64,000 bases of DNA from Microbacterium ureisolvens. Lineage in GTDB: Bacteria; Actinomycetota; Actinomycetes; Actinomycetales; Microbacteriaceae. This document shows, piece by piece, positions 23,868 to 32,328 of the stretch (position 1 is its first letter; the number at the start of each line of letters is the position of its first letter). The notes under the pieces were generated by a model that saw nothing but the letters and a program-made list of their open reading frames with translations, had not been told where the DNA came from and searched no databases. The position numbers were made by a program, and so were the translations under genes. The stretch covers positions 1 through 64,000 of the forward strand of contig NZ_JADIJE010000016.1 of assembly GCF_015278315.1 (NCBI RefSeq), given 5' to 3'.

Positions 23868-23899
23868 GCGGAACTCCTTGGGTAAGAGGGTTGGACCAC

Positions 23900-23921
23900 C
23901 GCGACACACGATCGTGTCGCG
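23900..23921 (-). promoter_or_regulatory. Leader hairpin upstream of infC
   Basis: CGCGACAC and GTGTCGCG form a perfect 8-bp stem with a 6-nt loop about 33 nt upstream of the infC AUC codon. It lies in the 288-bp divergent gap shared with the DUF1844 gene. A role in IF-3 or L20 autoregulation is plausible but unproven. Confidence 0.4.
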
Positions 23922-24155
23922 GGCGGAGGAAGATCCACTCCACCCGTCAGGACGCTTTCAGCGCCGACTTCTTGCACCCTCTCCGGTGACGGAGTTCCCG
24001 CTCGGTCGCCCTGGCGGCTACCCCGAACCGGTGACGGTCGGGGCGGAGTGCATGACCCGGTAGCCTGGAACGGCAAGCGCGGGTGGGATGTGATCCACTT
24101 TCCGATCCGGTACAGAATGCACCGGAGACCGCAGCAGTCTATCAGAGAGAACGGC

Positions 24156-24572
24156 GTGGACACGATTCGAGACCAGGACGACCAGTCGACGAGCGCGACG
24201 GCGGTGGACCCCGAGCGTCAGGCGCGGTGGGAGGAGCAGGAGCAGGCCGCGGCATCCGCTTCCCGCGACATCGCCGACGTGCCGGCCGTCGAGGTCATCA
24301 CCACCACCGCCGTCCACCTGCTGAGCGCGGCCGCGGTCAAGGTGGGCCTGGCCGACGACCCTGCCACCCAGACCGACCTCGACGAGGCGCGCAAGCTCAT
24401 CAACGCCCTCGCCGGGCTCATCACCGCCGGCGCGCCCGAGATCAGCGACATGCACGCCCGCTCGCTGCGCGACGGACTGCGGTCGGTCCAGCTCGCCTTC
24501 CGCGAGGCATCCGTCATCCCCGACCCGATCGGCAAGGGTCCCGGCGAGAAGTGGACCGGCCCGGTCACCTGA
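24156..24572 (+). CDS. DUF1844 domain protein
   Basis: A 138-residue soluble protein of unknown function. A charged N-terminal region is followed by VEVITTTAVHLLSAAAVKVGLADD and LDEARKLINALAGLITAG, the DUF1844 helices. GTG 24156 is preceded by GAGAGAAC. An ATG further upstream would add a tail that does not look like the family. In many actinobacteria this gene sits beside infC-rpmI-rplT, here divergently from it, which suggests a link to translation that is known only from gene order. Confidence 0.75.
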   Translation: MDTIRDQDDQSTSATAVDPERQARWEEQEQAAASASRDIADVPAVEVITTTAVHLLSAAAVKVGLADDPATQTDLDEARKLINALAGLITAGAPEISDMHARSLRDGLRSVQLAFREASVIPDPIGKGPGEKWTGPVT

Positions 24573-24603
24573 TCGGCCGACCCTCGCACGCCCCGGCAGC
24601 GTT

Positions 24604-25998
24604 TCAGCCGCGGATGCCGACGGCTGTGGCGCCCCGCGCGACAGCGTCGACCGTGCGGCGGACGGCGTCCTCGTCCGTGCCGTGGTTGCTGACGGCGAAG
24701 CGCACCACCGTCCGGCCGCGCCAGGTCGATGACGACGCCCAGACGGTGCCCTCGGCGCGCAGCCACTCCCCCAGTTCCGCGGTCGCGGCGTCGTCCCGCG
24801 ACGCCAGGCACACCTGCGTGAAGGCCACGTCGTTCAGCACCTCGAGCCCCGGGACCTCCTCGAACCCTGCGGCGAGCGCGGTCGCGGCATCCGCAAGTCC
24901 GTCGACCAGCCCCACGACGCCCTGCCTCCCGAGCGCCCGGAGCGCTGCCCAGACAGGCACCCCGCGCGCGCGTCGCGACAGCTCCGGCACCCGGTCGTAG
25001 GGGTCGGAGATGCTCGCCACCGCGGGCAGGTACGCGGCATGCGCTCCCAGCGCGGCGACCATGGACGGCTCGTCCCGGACGATGGCGACGCCGCAGTCGT
25101 ACGGCACGTTCAGCGTCTTGTGCGCATCGGTGGCCCACGAGTCGGCCTCGGCGAGGCCGCGCGTGAGGTGCTGCAGCCGGGGGCTGGCCGCCGCCCAGAG
25201 CCCGAACGCGCCGTCGACGTGCACCCACGCGCCGGCGCGATGTGCGACGGTGACGGCCGCCGCGAAATCGTCGAACGCGCCCGAGTGGACGTCCCCGGCC
25301 TGCAGCGCGACGATCGCCGGGCCCCCGCCGCCTGCCAGCGCCCGCTCGAGTCCGCCGACGTCGATGCGACCCTGCCCGTCGGCGCCGACCGTGACGGGTG
25401 CCCCGAGGCCCGCGATGCGCCCCGCCAGCACCAGGGACGTGTGAACGGCGTCGCCGGCGAGGAAGCGGATGTCGGGAGCACGCTGGAGCCCCGCGGTCGG
25501 ATCGGCCCCCGCCCGACGGAGCACCGCGTCCCTGGCCACGACGAGGCAGGCGAGGTTCGCCGCGGTGGCGCCGGTCACGAAGCCGACACCGCTCTCAGCG
25601 GGGAGCCCCAGAAGGTCCAGCAGCCAGGCGCCCGCGACCTCCTCGACGGCGGCGGTCGCCGGCGTCGGCTGGCGTGAGCCGGTGTTCTGGTCCCACGCCG
25701 ACACCAGCCAGTCCGCGGCGAGCGCAGCGGGGTACGTCCCGCCGATGACGAAGCCGTAGAACCGGGGCGACCCCATAGCCATGAGCCCCGGTTCCGCGGC
25801 CGCCGCCAGCTCCTCGACGACGGCGTCCGGCGCGGAACCCGCCTCGGGCAGGACGCGGTCGAGCCGCGCCAGCACGCCGTCGACGTCCATCTCGGGCCGG
25901 ACGGGCCGATCCGGGAGCGAGTCCAGCCACTCCAGCGCCCGGCGATGGGCCACGTCGAGCGCCCGCCGGTACTGCTCCTTCTTCGCGCCGTCGTCCAT
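24604..25998 (-). CDS. PLP-dependent group II decarboxylase, paralogue 1
   Basis: Aspartate aminotransferase-fold decarboxylase of 464 residues, related to glutamate, aromatic amino acid and diaminobutyrate decarboxylases. The PLP lysine is in SWATDAHKTLNVPYDCG, the ring-contacting aspartate in WVHVDGAFGLWAAAS, and the substrate pocket segment is ALAADWLVSAWDQNT. All active-site motifs are intact. The true substrate cannot be read from the sequence. The start is ATG 25998. It lies 104 bp downstream of a closely similar paralogue on the same strand, and the gap between them contains no gene. Confidence 0.85.
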   Translation of the reverse strand: MDDGAKKEQYRRALDVAHRRALEWLDSLPDRPVRPEMDVDGVLARLDRVLPEAGSAPDAVVEELAAAAEPGLMAMGSPRFYGFVIGGTYPAALAADWLVSAWDQNTGSRQPTPATAAVEEVAGAWLLDLLGLPAESGVGFVTGATAANLACLVVARDAVLRRAGADPTAGLQRAPDIRFLAGDAVHTSLVLAGRIAGLGAPVTVGADGQGRIDVGGLERALAGGGGPAIVALQAGDVHSGAFDDFAAAVTVAHRAGAWVHVDGAFGLWAAASPRLQHLTRGLAEADSWATDAHKTLNVPYDCGVAIVRDEPSMVAALGAHAAYLPAVASISDPYDRVPELSRRARGVPVWAALRALGRQGVVGLVDGLADAATALAAGFEEVPGLEVLNDVAFTQVCLASRDDAATAELGEWLRAEGTVWASSSTWRGRTVVRFAVSNHGTDEDAVRRTVDAVARGATAVGIRG

Positions 25999-26102
25999 GC
26001 CGGCCCCCTTCGCCGTGCCGATCCTCCGCCGGGATGCCGGCTGCCGCAAGGGCCGCGATCCCGAAGAACCCCGCGAGAAGGCTGTCCGAAGGGCACGCCG
26101 CC

Positions 26103-27518
26103 CTACGGCCGCCCGCCCTGCCCCGCCGGGACGACCCGCGCGAGCGCTGTCCGCGCGGCCTGGAGGGTGCGTTCGACCTGTTCGGCGTCGGTCTGCCAGT
26201 TGCTGACGGAGAAGCGCAGCACCGAGCGGTCGTGCCAGCGCGACGAGGATGCGAACGCGATGCCCTCCGCGCGCAGCGCATCCGCCCACGCGTCGGTCGC
26301 GTCGTCGTCGGCGAGGGCGACGCACACCTGGGTGAACACGACGTCGTTGAGCACCTCGACCCCGGGGAGCTCCGCGAGCCCGGCCGCGAGGGCGGCCGCG
26401 GCATCCGTCAGCCGATCGACGAGAGCGGCGACCCCGTCGCGCCCCATCGCGCGCAGTGCGGCGTACGTCGGCACGCCGCGGGCGCGACGCGAGAGCTCGG
26501 GCACGCGATCGTGCGGATCGGCGTGGTCCTCGCTCGCCGTCCGGCTGAGGTAGGTCGCCGACATGCCCATCGCCGAGCGCAGCGCGGCGCCGTCTGCGAC
26601 GATCGCGATCCCGCAGTCGTACGGCACGCTGAGCGTCTTGTGCGCGTCGGTCGCCCACGACTCGGCGCGCTCCGCGTGCGCCACGAGGGCGCGGGAGCGA
26701 TCGGATGCCGCGGCCCACAGCCCGAATGCGCCGTCGACGTGCACCCACGCGCCGTGGACGTGCGCGGCGTCGATCGCCCGGCCGAAGTCGTCGAAGGCGC
26801 CCGAGTGGATGTTGCCGGCCTGCAGCACGACGATGGTCGGTCCGTGGTCGAACGTGAGCTCCACCTCGAGGGCCGCGACGTCGATGCGTCCCTCGTCGTC
26901 GGCGGGGACCACGATCGGCGTGCCCAGGCCGAGCATCCGCACGGCGTGGTCGACGGTGTCGTGCCGCTCGGCGCCGACGATCACCCGCACGCGCGGGCCA
27001 CCCGCGAGACCCAGCACCGCGGTGTCCCAGCCGACCTCCCGCAGCACGGCGTCCCGAGCGGCGGCCAGGCACGTGAAGTTGGCCACCGTGGCTCCGGTGA
27101 CGAAGCCGACATCCGACTCCGGCGGCAGGCCGAGCAGCTCGAGCACCCACTCGCCGGCGAGCTCCTCGGCGGCGATCACGCCCGGCGTCACGGCCCGCAG
27201 CGCGGTGTTCTGGTCCCACGCCGACACGAGCCAGTCCGCCGCGAGCGCCGCCGGCTGCGTGCCGCCGATCACCCAACCGAAGAACCGCGCGCTGGGCATG
27301 CCCATGAGGCCCGGCTCGACGGCGGCGGCGAGGTCGCGGACGACGGTCTCGGCATCGGCCCCCCGCGCCGCGAGCTTGCGGCCGAGCGCGCTCTTGACGT
27401 CCTCGATGCCCGTCCGCGGCGGAATGGGACGATGATCGAGCGCCGTCAGCCAAGCGGTCGCGGATTGCGCCGCGGCATCCAGGGCGCGCGTGTACGCGGT
27501 GGACTGGGGATGCTCCAT
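26103..27518 (-). CDS. PLP-dependent group II decarboxylase, paralogue 2
   Basis: A 471-residue paralogue of the next gene. The two share long identical blocks such as ALAADWLVSAWDQNT, VPELSRRARGVP and WVHVDGAFGLWAAAS. The PLP lysine is in SWATDAHKTLSVPYDCG. ATG 27518 has GCAGGAGG upstream, and TAGAGT or TATCCT in the 76-bp gap to the SseB-like gene could be a -10 box, so this pair may form its own operon. Tandem duplication followed by divergence is the simplest explanation. Whether the two have different substrates, or form a mixed dimer, is open. Confidence 0.85.
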   Translation of the reverse strand: MEHPQSTAYTRALDAAAQSATAWLTALDHRPIPPRTGIEDVKSALGRKLAARGADAETVVRDLAAAVEPGLMGMPSARFFGWVIGGTQPAALAADWLVSAWDQNTALRAVTPGVIAAEELAGEWVLELLGLPPESDVGFVTGATVANFTCLAAARDAVLREVGWDTAVLGLAGGPRVRVIVGAERHDTVDHAVRMLGLGTPIVVPADDEGRIDVAALEVELTFDHGPTIVVLQAGNIHSGAFDDFGRAIDAAHVHGAWVHVDGAFGLWAAASDRSRALVAHAERAESWATDAHKTLSVPYDCGIAIVADGAALRSAMGMSATYLSRTASEDHADPHDRVPELSRRARGVPTYAALRAMGRDGVAALVDRLTDAAAALAAGLAELPGVEVLNDVVFTQVCVALADDDATDAWADALRAEGIAFASSSRWHDRSVLRFSVSNWQTDAEQVERTLQAARTALARVVPAGQGGRP

Positions 27519-27594
27519 TGCGACCTCCTGCGCCCGGCGGCTTCCGTCGGGAACGAGGAGGACTCTACGCCCGGGAGGATACGTCTGTCTCGGG

Positions 27595-28440
27595 TCAGGC
27601 GCGCACGAGCTTGACGGCCAGCGAGTCGACGAGCACCGCGATGCGGTCGTCGGCGGCCCAGCGCTTGGCCAGCCGCGCCAGCACCGCGTCGAGCTCGGCC
27701 TTCTCGAGGCCGTCCATGAGATGCAGCCGCACCACCAGCTCGGGCCCGCGCAGGCGCGCGTCGGGGTCGCCGGACTCGACCGCGAGGTCGATCACCGACA
27801 GCTCCCCGCCGATGCTCTCCTGCAGGCCGGCGAAGACCTCGGGCGAGAGGTGACTGGGCTCCCACGCCTGCCCCTGCCCGATCGCCCACACGGCGGGGCG
27901 TCGCAGGACGAACTCCGTGTCGGAGCCGGGGTCGACGACGATCAGATCGGTGTCGTCGGCGGCCGCCGACAGGGCGGTGCGCACGCCGTCTGCGGGGACC
28001 GGCCGGGCCGCGGCATCCCACCGCCCCATCGCCTCGACCGACGTGAACACCGGCAGCACCCGACGACCGTCGGGGGCGGCGACCGTCACGATCGAGAGCT
28101 CCTGGGTCTTGTCGACCTCGAGGCCGTGCGCTCCGATGCCGTGGTCGCCCTTCTCGGCAACGAGCGGGATCAGCAGGCGCGCGGTGCGGTACGCGTCGAC
28201 GACCTCGCGCTGACCGCCCGAGCCGGCGCGGAACGCGTGCAGCGCCGCCAGCAGCGCCGGGTCGGCGGAGCCGTCGTCGGACGCGTGCGGGTTCGCCTGG
28301 AAGCTGCGTCCCTGCCAGGGGACGCCTGCCGAATCGCCGGTGCCGTGGGCGTGCTCGGCGCCGTGGCCGTGGCCCGCGCTTTGGCCGTGCCCTGCGCCGT
28401 GGCCGTGCTCGGCGCCGTGGGGGTCAGTGTCCGGCGACAT
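27595..28440 (-). CDS. SseB-family protein with histidine-rich N-terminus
   Basis: The C-terminal 240 residues carry two SseB-like domains (LLIPLVAEKGDHGIGAHG, LPVFTSVEAMGRWD; then ELSVIDLAVESGDPDARL and RIAVLVDSLAVKLVRA). The function of the family is unclear. The first 36 residues are a low-complexity GHG/AEHG segment with eight histidines, which could bind zinc, nickel or copper (inference). The coding DNA for this segment is a tandem GC-rich repeat (about 28358-28430) and so could vary in length. ATG 28440 lies inside the end of priA, overlapping it by 17 bp, which places this gene as the last member of the his operon seen here. Confidence 0.75.
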   Translation of the reverse strand: MSPDTDPHGAEHGHGAGHGQSAGHGHGAEHAHGTGDSAGVPWQGRSFQANPHASDDGSADPALLAALHAFRAGSGGQREVVDAYRTARLLIPLVAEKGDHGIGAHGLEVDKTQELSIVTVAAPDGRRVLPVFTSVEAMGRWDAAARPVPADGVRTALSAAADDTDLIVVDPGSDTEFVLRRPAVWAIGQGQAWEPSHLSPEVFAGLQESIGGELSVIDLAVESGDPDARLRGPELVVRLHLMDGLEKAELDAVLARLAKRWAADDRIAVLVDSLAVKLVRA

Positions 28441-29170
28441 CCAGCGCCTCGGCGAGCGTGAACGCACCGGCATAGAGCGCCTTGCCCACGATCGCGCCCT
28501 CCACGCCCAGCGGCACGAGGTCGCGCAGCGCCGCGATGTCGTCGAGGCTCGACACGCCGCCCGAGGCGACGATCGGCTTGGGGGTGCGGGTGGTCAGCTC
28601 GCGCAGGAGGTCGAGGTTCGGCCCCTTGAGGGTGCCGTCCTTGGTGACGTCGGTGACGACGTAGCGGCTGCAGCCGGCCGCCTCGAGACGGTCGAGGACC
28701 GTCCACAGGTCGCCGCCCTCGCGGGTCCAGCCGCGGGCGGCGAGCGTCGTGCCGCGGACGTCGAGGCCGACCGCGATCGCGTCGCCGTAGCGGCCGATCA
28801 CATCGGCCGCCCACTCGGGGTTCTCGAGGGCCGCGGTCCCGAGGTTGATGCGCGACGCGCCGCTCTCGAGTGCCGCCTCCAGCGTGCGGTCGTCGCGGAT
28901 ACCGCCCGACAGCTCCACCTGCACGCCCTTGACCTGCTTGATGACCTTGCGGAGCACGCCGGCGTTGCTGCCGCGGCCGAACGCCGCGTCGAGGTCGACG
29001 AGGTGGATCCACTCGGCGCCCTGCCGCGCGAAATCGAGCGCCGCGTCGACGGGATCCCCGTAGCTCGTCTCCGTGCCGGCCTCGCCCTGCGTCAGGCGGA
29101 CGGCCTTGCCGTCGGCGACGTCGACGGCGGGCAGAAGGACGAGCTTGGGTGTGGACGCGAAATCGTTCAT
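28424..29170 (-). CDS. hisA: Phosphoribosyl isomerase A (HisA/PriA)
   Basis: TIM-barrel isomerase of 248 residues that converts ProFAR to PRFAR in histidine synthesis. Catalytic aspartates lie in PAVDVADGKAVRL (near the N-terminus) and in VVTDVTKDGTLKGPN, and phosphate-binding loops in VELSGGIRD and ASGGVSS. In actinobacteria this enzyme (PriA) usually also performs the TrpF reaction of tryptophan synthesis, so it may be bifunctional. ATG 29170 has AGGAG close upstream. A second ATG six codons earlier lacks a binding site. It follows hisH by 72 bp and overlaps the SseB-like gene. Confidence 0.93.
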   Translation of the reverse strand: MNDFASTPKLVLLPAVDVADGKAVRLTQGEAGTETSYGDPVDAALDFARQGAEWIHLVDLDAAFGRGSNAGVLRKVIKQVKGVQVELSGGIRDDRTLEAALESGASRINLGTAALENPEWAADVIGRYGDAIAVGLDVRGTTLAARGWTREGGDLWTVLDRLEAAGCSRYVVTDVTKDGTLKGPNLDLLRELTTRTPKPIVASGGVSSLDDIAALRDLVPLGVEGAIVGKALYAGAFTLAEALDVAGH

Positions 29171-29242
29171 GGCTCCTGGCTCAGGCATCGAAAGTCGTGG
29201 GGAGGGATGTCGAGAGCAGGGTCACCCGCAGACGGCACGGTC

Positions 29243-29914
29243 TCAGAGGGTAGCCCCGCGAAGCCCGTCGATCCAATTCGTCAGGAGACGGATGCCGGCA
29301 TCGCCCGACTTCTCGGGGTGGAACTGCGTCGCCGCCAGGGGGCCGTTCTCGACCGCCGCGAGGAACGGCGTGCCGTACTCGCACCACGTCAGAACGGGCT
29401 CCGGGAACGGCGGCTGGACGTCGAGGAGCCACTTCTGGGCGCCGAACGAGTGGACGAAGTAGAAGCGCTCGTCTTCGATGCCTCGGAACAGGCGCGTGCC
29501 CTCGCCGGGCTGAACGGTGTTCCAGCCCATGTGGGGCAGCACCGGCGCGTCGAGCTCGGTCACCACACCCGGCCACTCCCCCAGGCCTTCGGTGTCGACG
29601 CCGCGCTCGACGCCGCGCTCGAAGAAGATCTGCATCCCGACGCACACGCCGAGCACGGGGCGTCCGCCGGCCAGCCGGCGCTCGATGAGCTCGTCGCCGC
29701 GGCTGGCGCGGAGCGCCTCGGCGACGGCGCGGAAGGCGCCGACACCCGGGACGAACAGTCCGTCGGCGTCCATCACGAGGCCGCGATCGGAGGTCAGCCG
29801 CGCGTCGGCACCGGCGGCGACCAGCGCCTTCACGGCCGAGTGCACATTCCCCGAGCCGTAGTCGAGGACGGCGACGACCGGCCGCTCCTGATCGGTGGCC
29901 GGGGTGGACGTCAC
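29243..29914 (-). CDS. hisH: Imidazole glycerol phosphate synthase, glutaminase subunit
   Basis: Class I glutamine amidotransferase of 223 residues that supplies ammonia to HisF, which is not in this window. The catalytic cysteine is in VLGVCVGMQIFFE. The second catalytic part, the histidine and glutamate, is in ATQFHPEKSG. The oxyanion strand reads GSGNVHSA and FVPGVGAF. The start is GTG 29914, overlapping the hisB stop by 4 bp (GTGA). Confidence 0.96.
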   Translation of the reverse strand: MTSTPATDQERPVVAVLDYGSGNVHSAVKALVAAGADARLTSDRGLVMDADGLFVPGVGAFRAVAEALRASRGDELIERRLAGGRPVLGVCVGMQIFFERGVERGVDTEGLGEWPGVVTELDAPVLPHMGWNTVQPGEGTRLFRGIEDERFYFVHSFGAQKWLLDVQPPFPEPVLTWCEYGTPFLAAVENGPLAATQFHPEKSGDAGIRLLTNWIDGLRGATL

Positions 29915-30519
29915 AGCGCCCCCTTCGTGCTCGGAATGCCTTCGACCAGCGGGTCGAGGGCTTTGGCCTGCCGGAACGCGCGTGCGAACGCCTTGTACTC
30001 GGCCTCGGCGATGTGGTGCGGGTCGCGTCCCGAGAGCACGCGCACGTGCACCGTCAGCGCGCCGTTGAACGCGATCGCTTCGAACGTGTGACGCACGAGC
30101 GACCCGGTGAAGTGGCCGCCGATGAGGTGGTGCTCGTAGCCCTCGGGCTCCCCGGTGTGCACGAGGTACGGGCGGCCGCTGATGTCGACCACGGCCTGTG
30201 CGAGCGCCTCGTCGAGAGGCACCAGGGCGTCGCCGTAGCGGGAGATGCCCGCCTTGTCGCCGAGCGCCTGCCGGATCGCCTGACCGAGCACGATCGAGAT
30301 GTCTTCGACCGTGTGGTGGGCATCGATGTCGGTGTCGCCCGATGCCCGCACAGTGAGATCGGTCAGTGAGTGCTTCGCGAACGCCGTCAGCAGGTGGTCG
30401 AAGAAGGGCACGGTCGTGTCGACGCGGCTTCGCCCGCTGCCGTCCAGATCGAGTTCCAGTTCGACGGTCGACTCGCTCGTCGCGCGTCTGATCGAGGCGG
30501 TCCTGGGTGCGGCGCTCAT
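29911..30519 (-). CDS. hisB: Imidazoleglycerol-phosphate dehydratase
   Basis: Mn-dependent dehydratase of 202 residues, sixth step of histidine synthesis. The two metal-binding repeats are VPFFDHLLTAFAKH with DIDAHHTVEDISI, and later GEPEGYEHHLIGGHF with SGRDPHHIAEAEYKAFARA. This is the monofunctional form without the phosphatase domain of the enteric enzyme. ATG 30519 overlaps the hisC stop by 4 bp. Confidence 0.97.
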   Translation of the reverse strand: MSAAPRTASIRRATSESTVELELDLDGSGRSRVDTTVPFFDHLLTAFAKHSLTDLTVRASGDTDIDAHHTVEDISIVLGQAIRQALGDKAGISRYGDALVPLDEALAQAVVDISGRPYLVHTGEPEGYEHHLIGGHFTGSLVRHTFEAIAFNGALTVHVRVLSGRDPHHIAEAEYKAFARAFRQAKALDPLVEGIPSTKGAL

Positions 30520-31601
30520 GCGGCCGATCCTACCGAGGCGAGGGCGTCGAGGAACGCGGTCGTCTCCTCCGCAGTGCCCGCCGTCACGCGGAGGTGGGCG
30601 GGGATGCCGACGTCGCGGATGAGCACGCCCTCGTCGTACAGCGCGTGCCAGGTGGCGGAAGGATCGGACACGCCGCCGAACAGGACGAAGTTCGTCCACG
30701 ACTCGTGAGGCGTGTACCCGAGGGCTTCGACGGTGGCCGAGATGCGGTCGCGCTGTGTGACGATCTCGTCCACCATGCCGAGCATCGTCGGCGCGTGGCG
30801 GAGGGCGGCCGAGGCCGCCGCCTGCGTCAGCGCGCTCAGGTGGTACGGCAGACGCACGAGCCGCAGCGCGTCGATCAGCGCAGGGTCGGCGGCGAGATAC
30901 CCGACGCGTGCCCCGGCGAACGCGAACGCCTTGCTCATCGTGCGAGACACCACGAGCCGCTCACGGCCGGGCAGGAGGGTCAGGGCGGAGCGGGCATCGC
31001 GCGGGGCGAACTCGAAGTACGCCTCATCGACGATCACGATGCCGTCGGTCGCCTCGTACGCGGCCTCGACGACGTCGAGCCCGAGGGGCGTGCCGGTGGG
31101 GTTGTTCGGCGCGCAGAGGAAGACGACGTCAGGGGACGCATCGGCGACCTGCGCCGCCGCATCGTCGGCATCGACCGTGTAGTCGGCGGCGCGGGTGCCG
31201 GAGATCCACTCCGCTCCGGTGCCGCGGGTCAGGAGCGGGTACATCGAGTAGGTCGGCGTGAAGCCGAACGCCGTGCGTCCGGGCCCGGCGAAGGCCTGCA
31301 GGATGTGCTGGAGGACCTCGTTCGAACCGTTCGCGGCCCAGATCTGGTCACGCTCCAGCCCGTGTCCGAGGTAGTCGGCAAAGCCTTCGCGGAGCGCTGT
31401 GAACTCGCGGTCGGGGTAGCGGTTGACGTCGCGCAGGGCCAACGCGATCGAGTCGAGGATGTCGTCGGCGACCTCTGCCGGAACGGGGTGCGTGTTCTCG
31501 TTGACGTTCAGGGCGACCGGAAGCGGCGCCTGGGGTGCGCCGTAGGGCTTCTGCCCTCGGAGATCGGCGCGGAGGGGAAGGTCTTCGAGACGTGCACTCA
31601 C
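30516..31601 (-). CDS. hisC: Histidinol-phosphate aminotransferase
   Basis: PLP aminotransferase of 361 residues. The PLP lysine is in SRTMSKAFAFAGARVGY. VNENTHPVP binds substrate, LCAPNNPTG is the conserved loop, and DEAYFEF holds the pyridine-contacting aspartate. I placed the start at GTG 31601. The ATG three codons upstream is part of a TACCAT -10 box that ends 7 nt before this GTG, so it is probably not translated. It is the first his gene of this cluster. hisD, common upstream in relatives, is absent, and the upstream gene is a LysM protein. Confidence 0.94.
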   Translation of the reverse strand: MSARLEDLPLRADLRGQKPYGAPQAPLPVALNVNENTHPVPAEVADDILDSIALALRDVNRYPDREFTALREGFADYLGHGLERDQIWAANGSNEVLQHILQAFAGPGRTAFGFTPTYSMYPLLTRGTGAEWISGTRAADYTVDADDAAAQVADASPDVVFLCAPNNPTGTPLGLDVVEAAYEATDGIVIVDEAYFEFAPRDARSALTLLPGRERLVVSRTMSKAFAFAGARVGYLAADPALIDALRLVRLPYHLSALTQAAASAALRHAPTMLGMVDEIVTQRDRISATVEALGYTPHESWTNFVLFGGVSDPSATWHALYDEGVLIRDVGIPAHLRVTAGTAEETTAFLDALASVGSAA

Positions 31602-31608
31602 CCCTCCC

Positions 31609-31614
31609 ATGGTA
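31609..31614 (-). promoter_or_regulatory. -10 box of a leaderless hisC operon promoter
   Basis: TACCAT on the minus strand ends 7 nt before GTG 31601. It overlaps a false ATG at 31610 and so decides the start codon. A leaderless transcript would rule out a classical his leader-peptide attenuator. Confidence 0.5.
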
Positions 31615-31674
31615 GAGCGGCAGCGAAGACGAGGCGGCCGCGTGACGGCTCTTCGGCCCCCGCAAGTGGGACGG

Positions 31675-32067
31675 TCAGTGGTCTGAGTCGTAGGCGGCCG
31701 GAATCGCGAGGTTCTGACCGGACTGGACCAGCACGCTGTCGAGCCCGTTGAGCCGGACGATGCCATCCACGACGTCGCGGGGATCGTGGCCGGGCGCCAC
31801 CTCTTCGGCGATGCTCCAGAGCGTGTCACCGGGAGCGACGGTCACGGTGCTGAACGAGCCCGCTGCAGAGCCCGCATCGCGCGAGGCGAGTGCCGCGCCG
31901 CCGCCGAGCACCGCCGCGCTCAGCGCGATGATCGCCGGCAGGGCCGCAAGAACCGCGAGCACCCGGCGACCACGCACGGTCAGCCGCAGCCGCGTCGCGC
32001 GGCGCGCCACGGCGCGGGTCGCGCGCGCCGGCGAAGGGACGGACGTCGTGTAGCCGATCGCGGTCAT
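31675..32067 (-). CDS. LysM-domain protein, candidate SOS cell-division inhibitor
   Basis: A 130-residue single-pass protein. A basic N-terminal cytoplasmic part (about 1-42) is followed by a hydrophobic helix at about 45-68 and an extracytoplasmic LysM domain beginning STVTVAPGDTLWSIAEEV, which should bind peptidoglycan. Divergence from lexA is the same arrangement as yneA in Bacillus and divS in Corynebacterium, which encode SOS-induced division inhibitors. A similar role is inferred. ATG 32067 has AGGAGG upstream. A large hairpin and a LexA-box candidate precede it. Confidence 0.75.
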   Translation of the reverse strand: MTAIGYTTSVPSPARATRAVARRATRLRLTVRGRRVLAVLAALPAIIALSAAVLGGGAALASRDAGSAAGSFSTVTVAPGDTLWSIAEEVAPGHDPRDVVDGIVRLNGLDSVLVQSGQNLAIPAAYDSDH

Positions 32068-32089
32068 GCTCTTCTCCTCCTGATGGGGA

Positions 32090-32135
32090 GAGATTCGCAT
32101 TCTCCGCCCGGCCGGGGGCGGCGAATGCGAACCTC
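32090..32135. promoter_or_regulatory. Large hairpin in the LysM gene leader
   Basis: The 13-bp arms 32090-32102 and 32123-32135 pair with one mismatch (core TTCGCATTC), enclosing an inner CCGCCC/GGGCGG stem. It lies between the candidate promoter and the ribosome binding site of the LysM gene. This suggests control of translation or a stop to read-through between lexA and the LysM gene. The function is inferred from position only. Confidence 0.5.
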
Positions 32136-32137
32136 TC

Positions 32138-32166
32138 TTCCGAAGCTATCTTCGAGTCTGTACGAT
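32138..32166 (+). promoter_or_regulatory. lexA promoter (-35 TTCCGA, -10 TACGAT)
   Basis: TTCCGA and TACGAT are separated by 17 bp and point toward lexA. The leader would be about 155 nt. The LexA-box candidate overlaps both elements. Confidence 0.4.
32141..32154. promoter_or_regulatory. Candidate LexA box between lexA and the LysM gene
   Basis: CGAAGCTATCTTCG is a palindrome with the CGAA-N6-TTCG skeleton of the actinobacterial SOS box (consensus CGAAC-N4-GTTCG), but with the fifth and tenth bases swapped. It overlaps TAGCTT, a possible -10 for the LysM gene, and lies between TTCCGA (32138-32143) and TACGAT (32161-32166), a 17-bp spaced promoter for lexA. Position supports the call more than the sequence does. 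Confidence 0.45.
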
Positions 32167-32328
32167 GTCAACACCGGATTACGAGGACGATCTCTCGAAC
32201 GCGACACGCGGTCGGGATGTTCCCTTCGCGCGTGTGATCCGGATACGGTTTCGATACGAGAACCCCACCACGGGCCTCCGACATTCGAAGAAACAGCGCT
32301 CGCGGGCGGGCGCAGGACGGAGCCGGAC

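Noticed and set aside
24604..27453. A single open frame of about 950 codons across both decarboxylase genes
   Set aside because: Only the first 464 codons at its 3' end match a protein family. The rest is out of frame with the real second gene and open merely because of high GC content.
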